In this document: positions 22,473 to 27,507 of the stretch, piece after piece
Numbering within the stretch: position 1 is the stretch's first letter
How the letters are laid out: each line of letters opens with the position of its first letter
Virus record (IMG/VR): IMGVR_UViG_3300031974_002805
Location: 1-27,507 of that record
DNA: 27,507 bases
Strand: one strand, 5' to 3'
From: a virus
Translations under genes and position numbers: made by a program
Notes under the pieces: model-generated
Database searches by the model: none
Told to the model about the DNA's origin: nothing
What the model saw: only the letters and a program-made list of their open reading frames with translations

Positions 22473-23138
22473 ATGAAACTGTCTGACCGCACACTCAACC
22501 TTCTCAAGAACTTTTCTTCAATCAACCAGTCTATTCTTTTCAAGGAAGGTAATTCTCTTCGCACTATTTCTGTGATGAAGAATATTCTTGCAGAAGCAAA
22601 TATTGCAGAAGATATTCCTCGCGACTTTGGTATCTATGACTTGAACCAGTTTCTGAATGGTCTTAACTTGCATCACAATGCAGAACTGGACTTCCAGAAT
22701 GATGGTTATGTTGTTATCAAAGAAGGTAGGTCACGATCAAAGTATTTCTTTGCAGACCCTAATGTTATTGTGACTCCTCCTGATAAGTCCATTTCTCTTC
22801 CGAGTGAAGATGTGTGCTTTACTCTTGACACTAATCAACTGGACAAACTTTTGAAAGCAGCAGCAGTATATCAACTGCCAGACCTTTCCGCTGTTGGTGA
22901 AGCAGGTGTAGTCAAACTTGTTGTTCGTGATAAGAAGAACGAAACTTCTAATGACTTCTCTGTAGTTGTTGGTGAAACTGATAGCACATTCTCGTTCAAC
23001 TTTAAAGTTGAAAACATTAAGATCATTCCTGGTTCTTATGAAGTAGTTGTGTCCAAGAAACTGCTGTCTCGCTTTAAGAGCACTCAGTATGACCTGACTT
23101 ACTACATTGCACTTGAACCTGATTCTACGTTTGAATGA
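22473..23138 (+). CDS. gp45: Sliding clamp gp45
   Basis: Trimeric DNA polymerase processivity clamp, which in T4 also activates late transcription through gp55 and gp33. From ATG 22473 it has 221 residues (T4 228). MKLSDRTLNLLKNFSSINQS matches T4 MKLSKDTTALLKNFATINSG. IYDLNQFLNGL, ADPNVIVTPPDKSI, FNFKVENIKIIPGSYEV and the C-terminal ALEPDSTFE match their T4 counterparts in order. An in-frame GTG at 22452 overlaps the previous gene and is less likely. The stop overlaps the next ATG (ATGA). Confidence 0.96.
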   Translation: MKLSDRTLNLLKNFSSINQSILFKEGNSLRTISVMKNILAEANIAEDIPRDFGIYDLNQFLNGLNLHHNAELDFQNDGYVVIKEGRSRSKYFFADPNVIVTPPDKSISLPSEDVCFTLDTNQLDKLLKAAAVYQLPDLSAVGEAGVVKLVVRDKKNETSNDFSVVVGETDSTFSFNFKVENIKIIPGSYEVVVSKKLLSRFKSTQYDLTYYIALEPDSTFE

Positions 23139-23284
23139 AGTATTCTGTAAGGTATCAACTTCCAGGTGATACACGTTACCTGGAAGTAATCGTTGAAGCA
23201 AATAACCAGTGTCATGCAACAAAAGTTGCTCAGGCACAAATTCCTTCCGCCAGAATTGTTGGTGGTCCGCAACCTGCAAAATGA
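23135..23284 (+). CDS. 49-residue protein downstream of gp45, function unknown
   Basis: ATG 23135 overlaps the gp45 TGA, and its own stop TGA 23282-23284 overlaps the next ATG. The product begins MKYSVRYQLPGDTRYLEVIV and ends IVGGPQPAK, suggesting a tiny two-strand, one-helix unit. Overlap on both sides supports coupled translation in the clamp operon. No family recognised. Confidence 0.65.
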   Translation: MKYSVRYQLPGDTRYLEVIVEANNQCHATKVAQAQIPSARIVGGPQPAK

Positions 23285-23736
23285 AAGACTGGAAACAAAT
23301 ATTCGAAAACCTTACTGAGGAAGAAAAACTTAACCTTACAATCCTTCGTGTAATAGAATGCACTAACGGTGTCATTCAATATTCATATAGAAGGAATGAA
23401 CCATGGGCACTATCTATTGAAGATACAAGAAAGTCTATGAAGTTCAGTATGTCCTGCATTAAGAATATGAAAATACCTCTTAATGATAGGACAATTACTT
23501 TTAATGATGAACTTGTAGAAACATTTGCAGAAATACGTGACTTGTATGTAAGTGGAACTAAGAGAGGAAACAAAGAAGACTTTTCTGAGTTTATACGTAT
23601 TTCCGATATTATGATTAATGTTCTAGGCAAAGAACGAATAAACGAGGCACAAAAAGTTTTGTCACAAAACCTTGAAGACATCCCCTCAGACAAACTACAA
23701 TGGGGTGTAGATTACATGATGCAGTTTTTTGAATGA
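23281..23736 (+). CDS. Unrecognised 151-residue protein between clamp and clamp-loader genes
   Basis: Begins MKDWKQIFENLTEEEKLNL and runs through helical, charged segments to LQWGVDYMMQFFE. No Walker, zinc or membrane motif. ATGA overlaps bind it to both neighbours. Position between 45 and 44 might suggest the small clamp-loader subunit, but that subunit (gp62) is better matched by the gene at 26504. The C-terminal QFF is of the general kind that can dock in clamp pockets, which is speculative. Function unknown. Confidence 0.82.
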   Translation: MKDWKQIFENLTEEEKLNLTILRVIECTNGVIQYSYRRNEPWALSIEDTRKSMKFSMSCIKNMKIPLNDRTITFNDELVETFAEIRDLYVSGTKRGNKEDFSEFIRISDIMINVLGKERINEAQKVLSQNLEDIPSDKLQWGVDYMMQFFE

Positions 23737-24260
23737 ACATTTTTGTCACTGACCCTGATCCTTGGAAGTCTGCAAGGGTTTTACCCGATAAGCACATCGT
23801 CAAGATGCCTCTAGAGACTTGTCAGATGCTCGCTATCGTTGCTTCTGATAAATGGGGTCACGGGTTCGGCACTCTTCCCAAAGCAGACGGGACTCCCTAT
23901 GCGACTGAGAAGGGTGCTTTTCGCAATCATCCCTGCACTATTTGGGCAAATGAATTTGTGATGAACTGGCAGTGGCTGCTGCAACACGGCATTGCCCTCT
24001 GTGATGAGTACAAGATGCGTTATGGGAAGGTCCACACCTGCTTTCATACGTTGATGGCAGCAAAGGATATATTCCCCTCAGGCGACCCTACAGGACGCTC
24101 TGGGAAGGATCCTACGCCATTCGTAAGGGCAATGCCAGACGAGTACAAACTTGATACAAGTATCACAACTTTTGATGCTTATAAGATGTATATTGCATCT
24201 AAACCTTGGGTGTGCGATAATTACCTTCGTATTCCTGACCGCAAACCTGATTGGGTATAA
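23733..24260 (+). CDS. Conserved phage protein with DKHxxKMxLE motif, function unproven
   Basis: A 175-residue protein starting MNIFVTDPDPWKSARVLPDKH and carrying VKMPLETCQML, then NHPCTIWANEFVMNWQWLLQH and LCDEYKMRYGKVHTC. This order (MNIFVxDxxPxxxAxxLxDKHxxKMxLExxQ, HPxxxWxxxSxxNxxWL, EYxxRYGKxH) is shared, to my recollection, by a family found in many tailed phages. A distant resemblance to pyrimidine-dimer glycosylase (DenV)-type proteins has been suggested for such sequences in annotations, but the DenV catalytic N-terminal Thr is not present here. Many His, Trp and Cys residues suggest an enzyme. It overlaps the upstream stop by 4 nt and ends 2 nt before gene 44. Confidence 0.82.
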   Translation: MNIFVTDPDPWKSARVLPDKHIVKMPLETCQMLAIVASDKWGHGFGTLPKADGTPYATEKGAFRNHPCTIWANEFVMNWQWLLQHGIALCDEYKMRYGKVHTCFHTLMAAKDIFPSGDPTGRSGKDPTPFVRAMPDEYKLDTSITTFDAYKMYIASKPWVCDNYLRIPDRKPDWV

Positions 24261-24262
24261 TT

Positions 24263-25210
24263 ATGAGTCGTGATGAATTTCTTTGGGTTGAAAAGTATCG
24301 ACCCAAAACTATTGATGAATGCATCCTTCCCGATGCAACTAAAAAAACCTTTAAAGACTTCCTAGATAAGGGGGAGGTTCCTAACCTGCTTCTTGCTGGT
24401 CCTCCTGGTGTGGGTAAAACCACCGTTGCAAAAGCACTATGCCACGAACTTGGAGTAGACTATTATGTCATTAACGGATCTGACGAAGGACGGTTTCTGG
24501 ACACGGTACGGAACCAAGCAAAGAATTTTGCATCGACCGTCTCACTTTCTTCGACTGCAAAACACAAAGTCATCATCATTGATGAAGCAGATAACACAGG
24601 GAACGACGTACAACTCCTTCTACGGGCTAATATTGAGACGTTTTATAACAACTGCAGATTCATCTTTACCTGTAACTACAAAAACAAAATCATCGAACCA
24701 CTTCACTCCCGATGTGCAGTCGTTGAGTTTGGAATCAAAGGAAAAGAAAAAGCACAACTTGCCGCAGGATTCTTCGGTCGTCTCAAACAAATCCTGGATA
24801 CAGAAGGTATTGAATATGATAACAAGGTCCTGGTAGAACTTATCAATAAACACTTCCCAGACTGGCGTCGTGTTTTGAATGAGTGTCAACGTTATTCAAG
24901 TAGTGGTAAAATTGATACTGCAATTCTTGCTTCTTTCTCTGATGTTTCTGTAAATGACCTTATTAAATATCTTAAGGAGAAGAACTTCACTGAAGTACGT
25001 AAATGGACTGTTAATAACCTGGATAATGATTCTGGGGTATTGCTTCGTCGTATTTACGATGCTCTTCTTTCATCCCTTGAAAACAATAGCATTCCTGCTG
25101 CTGTGCTTATTATTGCTAAGTATCAGTATCAGATTGCCTTCGTCGCTGACCAAGAAATTAACTTTTTGGCGGCGTTAACTGAACTAATGTGTGAGTGTGA
25201 ATTCAAATGA
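24263..25210 (+). CDS. gp44: Clamp loader large subunit gp44 (AAA+ ATPase)
   Basis: ATPase of the gp44/gp62 loader that opens gp45 and places it on primer-template. From ATG 24263 it has 315 residues (T4 319). FLWVEKYRPKTIDECILP is the clamp-loader N-terminal signature. Walker A is GPPGVGKTT at 46-54, Walker B IIIDEAD with D107-EAD110, and the SRC arginine-finger motif is HSRC at 148-151. FTCNYKNKI is sensor 1. The start lies 2 nt after the previous stop, and the stop overlaps the next ATG. Confidence 0.96.
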   Translation: MSRDEFLWVEKYRPKTIDECILPDATKKTFKDFLDKGEVPNLLLAGPPGVGKTTVAKALCHELGVDYYVINGSDEGRFLDTVRNQAKNFASTVSLSSTAKHKVIIIDEADNTGNDVQLLLRANIETFYNNCRFIFTCNYKNKIIEPLHSRCAVVEFGIKGKEKAQLAAGFFGRLKQILDTEGIEYDNKVLVELINKHFPDWRRVLNECQRYSSSGKIDTAILASFSDVSVNDLIKYLKEKNFTEVRKWTVNNLDNDSGVLLRRIYDALLSSLENNSIPAAVLIIAKYQYQIAFVADQEINFLAALTELMCECEFK

Positions 25211-25497
25211 ACGTAAAACTATTTCGTATTATCACTGGTGAAGAAGTCATTGCAGAACTTCTCTCCGAAGACGACACAACCGTGACTGTGCAGAATGGTC
25301 TGGTTGTTCTTCCTACTGGACAAAGTGTTGGGTTTGCTCCTTGGGCAACTGTGATCAATGAGGATAACCCAGAAATTGTTATGTCCAAGACTCATGTTGT
25401 TTATATTGCAGAAGTTGCTTCTAGTGTCAAGAAGAAGTATAATGAACTTTATGGTAGCAAACTGATTACTCCTGAAGAAAAGAAACTGATTCTCTGA
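25207..25497 (+). CDS. Small Sm-like (beta-barrel) protein after gp44
   Basis: A 96-residue protein with ATGA overlap to gp44. MNVKLFRIITGEEVIAELLSEDD and VTVQNGLVVLPTG, then GFAPWATVINEDNPEIVMSK and YIAEVASSVKKKYNELYG show the barrel-plus-helix order of the protein at 13536-13934 and of cyanophage Sm-like proteins generally. The C-terminal YxxxYG helix ends LITPEEKKLIL. It is the shorter, core-only version of the pair. An RNA- or protein-binding role is inferred; nothing is known to me of its partner. Confidence 0.8.
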   Translation: MNVKLFRIITGEEVIAELLSEDDTTVTVQNGLVVLPTGQSVGFAPWATVINEDNPEIVMSKTHVVYIAEVASSVKKKYNELYGSKLITPEEKKLIL

Positions 25498-25499
25498 TT

Positions 25500-25700
25500 A
25501 TGAAAAAGAAACAACGACATCAAGTAAAGTCCAGATTCTATTATATCTTTTGGGGTATTGCTACAGTCTCTGTGCTTTTTGGTCAACTCTATGTTGGAAA
25601 TGGGTATCGTATGATGTCTGAAAGTTTCAACAGACTTATTGATATTGCTAGTGAAGAAGTATATTATGACGAATGTGAATACAAACTTGAAGTCCTTTAA
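25500..25700 (+). CDS. 66-residue single-TM membrane protein
   Basis: A basic N-terminus (MKKKQRHQVKSR) is followed by one hydrophobic helix, FYYIFWGIATVSVLFGQLYVG (about 13-33), then a polar, acidic tail of about 30 residues. By the positive-inside rule the N-terminus would be cytoplasmic and the tail periplasmic. ATG 25500 is 2 nt after the preceding stop. Its last 35 nt overlap the dam start. Small inner-membrane proteins of phages can act in lysis control or host takeover, but no specific function can be given. Confidence 0.8.
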   Translation: MKKKQRHQVKSRFYYIFWGIATVSVLFGQLYVGNGYRMMSESFNRLIDIASEEVYYDECEYKLEVL

Positions 25701-26535
25701 GACACCTTTGAGGTATCCTGGTGGCAAGTCCCGTGCTTGCACTAAGATGGATCCATACTTTCCTGATCTAAGGGACTATAGGGAGTATCGTGAACCATTT
25801 CTTGGTGGTGGTAGTGTAGCAATTCATATTACAAAAAAGTATCCTCGTTTGGATATTTGGGTAAATGATTTTTATGAACCACTGTATAACTTTTGGAAAA
25901 CTCTTCAACACGAAGGGAATCAACTGTGCGAAAGACTTCAAGAACTAAAGTCTAAACATCCAGACCGAGCATCTGCTAAAGAGTTATTTTTAAAGTCAAA
26001 GGAAGTTATTAATGATTACAATCAATCCAATCTCTTCCGTGCTTCTGCTTTTTACGTTGTTAACAAGTGTAGTTTTAGTGGGCTCACTGAGTCCTCGTCA
26101 TTCAGTGCCCAAGCATCAGATTCTAACTTCTCAATGCGAGGAATTGAAAAACTGCCAGGATACGCAGAACTGATTAAAAACTGGAAGATTACCAATCAAA
26201 GTTATGAGCAACTTCTTACTGATTGGAAAGACATTTTTACTTACCTAGATCCTCCTTATGATATTAAGGATAATCTTTATGGTAGAAATGGGAATATGCA
26301 TAACAAGTTCAACCACGATAGTTTTGCTACTATTTGTGATCGGTTTGTTGGTCCTCAACTCATATCTTATAATTCGTCTCAATTGGTTAAAGAACGTTTT
26401 AAAGGATATGGGGTTGGTGAGTTTGATCTTACATATACGATGAGATCAGTTGGTGAATATATGCGTGAGCAGAAGCAAAGAAAAGAATTATTGCTATTTA
26501 ATTATGGAACTGAAGGACTGGCTGAACTCAATTAA
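25666..26535 (+). CDS. dam: Dam-type DNA adenine N6-methyltransferase
   Basis: From ATG 25666 the product has 289 residues (T4 Dam 259). It is an alpha-group D12-class methylase: TPLRYPGGKSRA at about 17-28 (the GGK cofactor motif), EPFLGGGSVAIHI with FxGxG at about 44-56, then DFYEPLYNFW, and the catalytic TYLDPPYDI, with ISYNSS further on. All core motifs are intact. The start must overlap the TM gene to keep RYPGGK. It overlaps gp62 by 32 nt. The target could be GATC as in relatives, and GATC sites are plentiful here, but specificity is inference. It may protect phage DNA or alter regulation. Confidence 0.94.
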   Translation: MTNVNTNLKSFKTPLRYPGGKSRACTKMDPYFPDLRDYREYREPFLGGGSVAIHITKKYPRLDIWVNDFYEPLYNFWKTLQHEGNQLCERLQELKSKHPDRASAKELFLKSKEVINDYNQSNLFRASAFYVVNKCSFSGLTESSSFSAQASDSNFSMRGIEKLPGYAELIKNWKITNQSYEQLLTDWKDIFTYLDPPYDIKDNLYGRNGNMHNKFNHDSFATICDRFVGPQLISYNSSQLVKERFKGYGVGEFDLTYTMRSVGEYMREQKQRKELLLFNYGTEGLAELN

Positions 26536-26872
26536 TTTTACAAAAGAAGATCTGTCGGAGGATATTAGTTCTTATCCTCCTTTCATTGTTAATCGTTGTT
26601 TATCTGGACATATTGATTGTATTCTCTTTGCAAATGAGATGAATATACATCATCATATCTCAAAGGATATGCAATATTTGTTTTATCTAAATAGTCTTAG
26701 GAAAAAGAAGAGATTCTCTCCCTGGCTCCGAAAAGATAAAGTCAAAGATTTAGAATGCGTTAAACAATACTATGGTTATAGTAATGAGAAAGCATCTCAA
26801 GCTTTGAGAATTCTGAATAAGGAACAATTAGATTTTATTAAACAACGACTTGAAACTGGCGGAACGAAATGA
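26504..26872 (+). CDS. gp62: Clamp loader small subunit gp62
   Basis: Scaffold subunit of the gp44/gp62 clamp loader. From ATG 26504 it has 122 residues, shorter than T4 (187), as usual for cyanophages. YPPFIVNRCLSGHIDCILFANEMN corresponds to T4 MVENALSQFPECMPAVYAMN, and LRKKKRFSPWLRK corresponds to VPRGKRYGKWAK. A helical KQYYGYSNEKASQAL follows. The start lies inside dam in another frame. The stop shares bases with the regA ATG. Confidence 0.9.
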   Translation: MELKDWLNSINFTKEDLSEDISSYPPFIVNRCLSGHIDCILFANEMNIHHHISKDMQYLFYLNSLRKKKRFSPWLRKDKVKDLECVKQYYGYSNEKASQALRILNKEQLDFIKQRLETGGTK

Positions 26873-27312
26873 CTACACAAACAATTGAACCTCAGGTAAA
26901 CTGGTCTCCTAATATGATGGTGGAGGTCACTCTGAATGAACCAGATGACTTTTTGAAAGTTCGTGAAACTTTGACTCGTATTGGAGTTGCATCGAGGAAA
27001 GAGAAAAAACTCTATCAATCGTGCCATATCCTTCATAAGCAAGGACGATATTATATTGTTCACTTTAAGGAACTGTTTGCACTTGATGGCAAACACGCAA
27101 ACCTGACAGTGAATGATGTTCAACGTCGCAACCGTATCGTAAGACTTCTTGCTGACTGGGGTCTTATTGGTGTTGTAAATGAAGAAGTTGTACTTGATAT
27201 TGCTCCTTTAAACCAAATCAAAGTTCTTGCATACAAAGATAAGAATGATTGGATTCTGGAACAGAAGTATAACATTGGTTCCAAGAAGAAACGTCCAGAA
27301 GAGGAAGCATAA
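26869..27312 (+). CDS. regA: Translational repressor RegA
   Basis: RNA-binding repressor that blocks ribosome access at early mRNA start sites; in T4, targets include the clamp, clamp loader and regA itself. It has 147 residues from ATG 26869. The core MVEVTLNEPDDFLKVRETLTR matches T4 MIEITLKKPEDFLKVKETLTR, LYQSCHILHKQGRYYIVHFKE matches almost residue for residue, and RIVRLLADWGLI and EQKYNIGS follow. The first 16 residues are extra compared with T4. ATG 26914 or 26917 would give the T4-like start, but neither has a Shine-Dalgarno. The C-terminus is extended by a basic KKKRPEEEA. Confidence 0.95.
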   Translation: MTTQTIEPQVNWSPNMMVEVTLNEPDDFLKVRETLTRIGVASRKEKKLYQSCHILHKQGRYYIVHFKELFALDGKHANLTVNDVQRRNRIVRLLADWGLIGVVNEEVVLDIAPLNQIKVLAYKDKNDWILEQKYNIGSKKKRPEEEA

Positions 27313-27361
27313 ATAACTTCGTGTCTTTCGTGCGGCACACTCTACAATCGGAACACCCTAC

Positions 27362-27395
27362 AAAGAGGTTCGGTTTTTACTGTACCTCTTTTTTT
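27362..27395 (+). terminator. Rho-independent terminator after regA
   Basis: AAAGAGGT (27362-27369) pairs with ACCTCTTT (27384-27391) around a 14-nt loop in which CGGT and ACTG may pair further, followed by a T-run. It lies about 50 nt after the regA stop. Confidence 0.85.
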
Positions 27396-27404
27396 ATTAT
27401 ATTG

Positions 27405-27410
27405 TATAAT
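27405..27410 (+). promoter_or_regulatory. TATAAT box directly after the regA terminator
   Basis: TATAAT sits 10 nt behind the terminator T-run, in the same TTGTATAAT context as the box at 18533. No clear -35 is visible because the upstream bases form the hairpin. Transcription would begin near 27417. Confidence 0.5.
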
Positions 27411-27415
27411 TAATA

Positions 27416-27472
27416 ATGGATGCCTTCGGGGTCCACACAATCAAATCTCGCTCAAGAAGGAGAAGTAAATGA
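27416..27472 (+). CDS. Candidate 18-codon leader ORF upstream of the right-edge gene
   Basis: ATG 27416 begins MDAFGVHTIKSRSRRRSK and stops at TGA 27470-27472, overlapping the next ATG as ATGA. It contains a hairpin (27418-27434, UUCG loop) and the Shine-Dalgarno of the next gene. The ATG coincides with the expected transcription start, so it might be leaderless or not translated from this promoter. Basic C-terminus. Low confidence as a gene. Confidence 0.25.
   Translation: MDAFGVHTIKSRSRRRSK
27418..27434 (+). promoter_or_regulatory. UUCG-capped hairpin at the predicted mRNA 5' end
   Basis: GGAT(G)CC pairs with GGGTCC around TTCG, with one bulged G and a G-U pair. The predicted transcript from TATAAT at 27405 would start at or within a base or two of this stem, the position where 5' hairpins stabilise bacterial mRNAs. 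Confidence 0.4.
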
Positions 27473-27507
27473 CTAACCTCATGAAGTACAATGCTGCCAA
27501 CATGAAT
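27469..27507 (+). CDS. Start of an unidentified gene (3' partial)
   Basis: ATG 27469 is preceded by AAGAAGGAG at 27454-27462 with 6-nt spacing, one of the strongest ribosome-binding sites here. Only 13 residues are visible, MTNLMKYNAANMN, which is too few to name a family. New promoter, 5' hairpin and strong site suggest a well-expressed early product. Confidence 0.7.
   Translation, partial: MTNLMKYNAANMN

Noticed and set aside
22737-23375. Antisense open frame (212 aa) opposite gp45 and downstream genes
   Set aside because: Opposite well-supported coupled genes, with no family motifs.
23281-23736. Assignment as clamp-loader small subunit gp62
   Set aside because: The gene at 26504 matches gp62 motifs much better.
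24256-24261. TATAAT immediately before gene 44
   Set aside because: Only 1 nt from the ATG and only a CTGACC 15 bp upstream as -35; a transcript would start inside the gene.
1-27507. tRNA genes, CRISPR arrays, insertion sequences, photosynthesis genes
   Set aside because: No cloverleaf-like segment, spaced repeats, transposase or psbA/psbD-like frame was seen by reading; a tRNAscan run would be needed to exclude a tRNA formally.

Overview
This window is a gene-dense, entirely plus-strand stretch of a T4-like myovirus genome, most likely a cyanophage (Kyanoviridae type) infecting marine Synechococcus or Prochlorococcus. The evidence is the T4 order 17-18-19-20-21-22-23, a replication block (UvsY, UvsW, gp55, gp47, gp46, gp45, gp44, gp62, RegA), and two cyanobacterial or cyanophage hallmarks: a CobS-like AAA+ ATPase and a DUF3110 protein. 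No vertex-protein gene 24 follows gene 23, as is usual in cyanophages. I found no tRNA, CRISPR array or insertion sequence. Host and taxonomy are inferred from gene content only.

Layout. Positions 1-10764 hold the packaging and virion module: the end of an unknown structural gene, large terminase gp17, a small zinc-ribbon protein, sheath gp18, tube gp19, portal gp20, a 57-aa acidic prohead-core-like protein, an unknown virion-like protein, protease gp21, scaffold gp22 and capsid gp23, closed by a rho-independent terminator. Positions 10825-13934 hold a second tube-fold tail protein, UvsY, a small unknown, UvsW and an Sm-like small protein. Positions 13989-18531 hold gp55, an endonuclease VII-type HNH nuclease, gp47, a DUF3110 protein, gp46 and an unknown 144-aa protein, closed by a second terminator. 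Positions 18533-22455 hold a large CobT-like protein with an HEVGH motif and a vWA domain, a 47-aa protein, a CobS-like ATPase and a DUF3310-like protein. Positions 22473-27312 hold the sliding clamp and clamp loader interleaved with small unknown genes, a second Sm-like protein, a one-TM protein and a Dam methylase, ending in RegA and a third terminator. A new transcription unit starts at the right edge.

Regulation can be read in the sequence. Nine NATAAATA-type late-promoter elements lie between 2127 and 14605. Four of them are fused to the stop codon of the preceding gene (TRA-TAAATA). To the right of about 13.99 kb the promoters are instead TATAAT-type, host-sigma-like. The late sigma factor gp55 has a TTGTCA-17-TATAAT promoter. 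UvsW has its own late element, as in T4. Genes are tightly packed, with many ATGA overlaps suggesting translational coupling.

The most interesting parts are the CobT/CobS-like metallopeptidase-vWA plus AAA+ pair without a chelatase subunit; a four-segment terminator/antiterminator-like element at its head; the stop-codon-embedded late promoters; two Sm-like paralogues beside late-transcription and clamp genes; and a Dam methylase inserted between clamp-loader genes 44 and 62.
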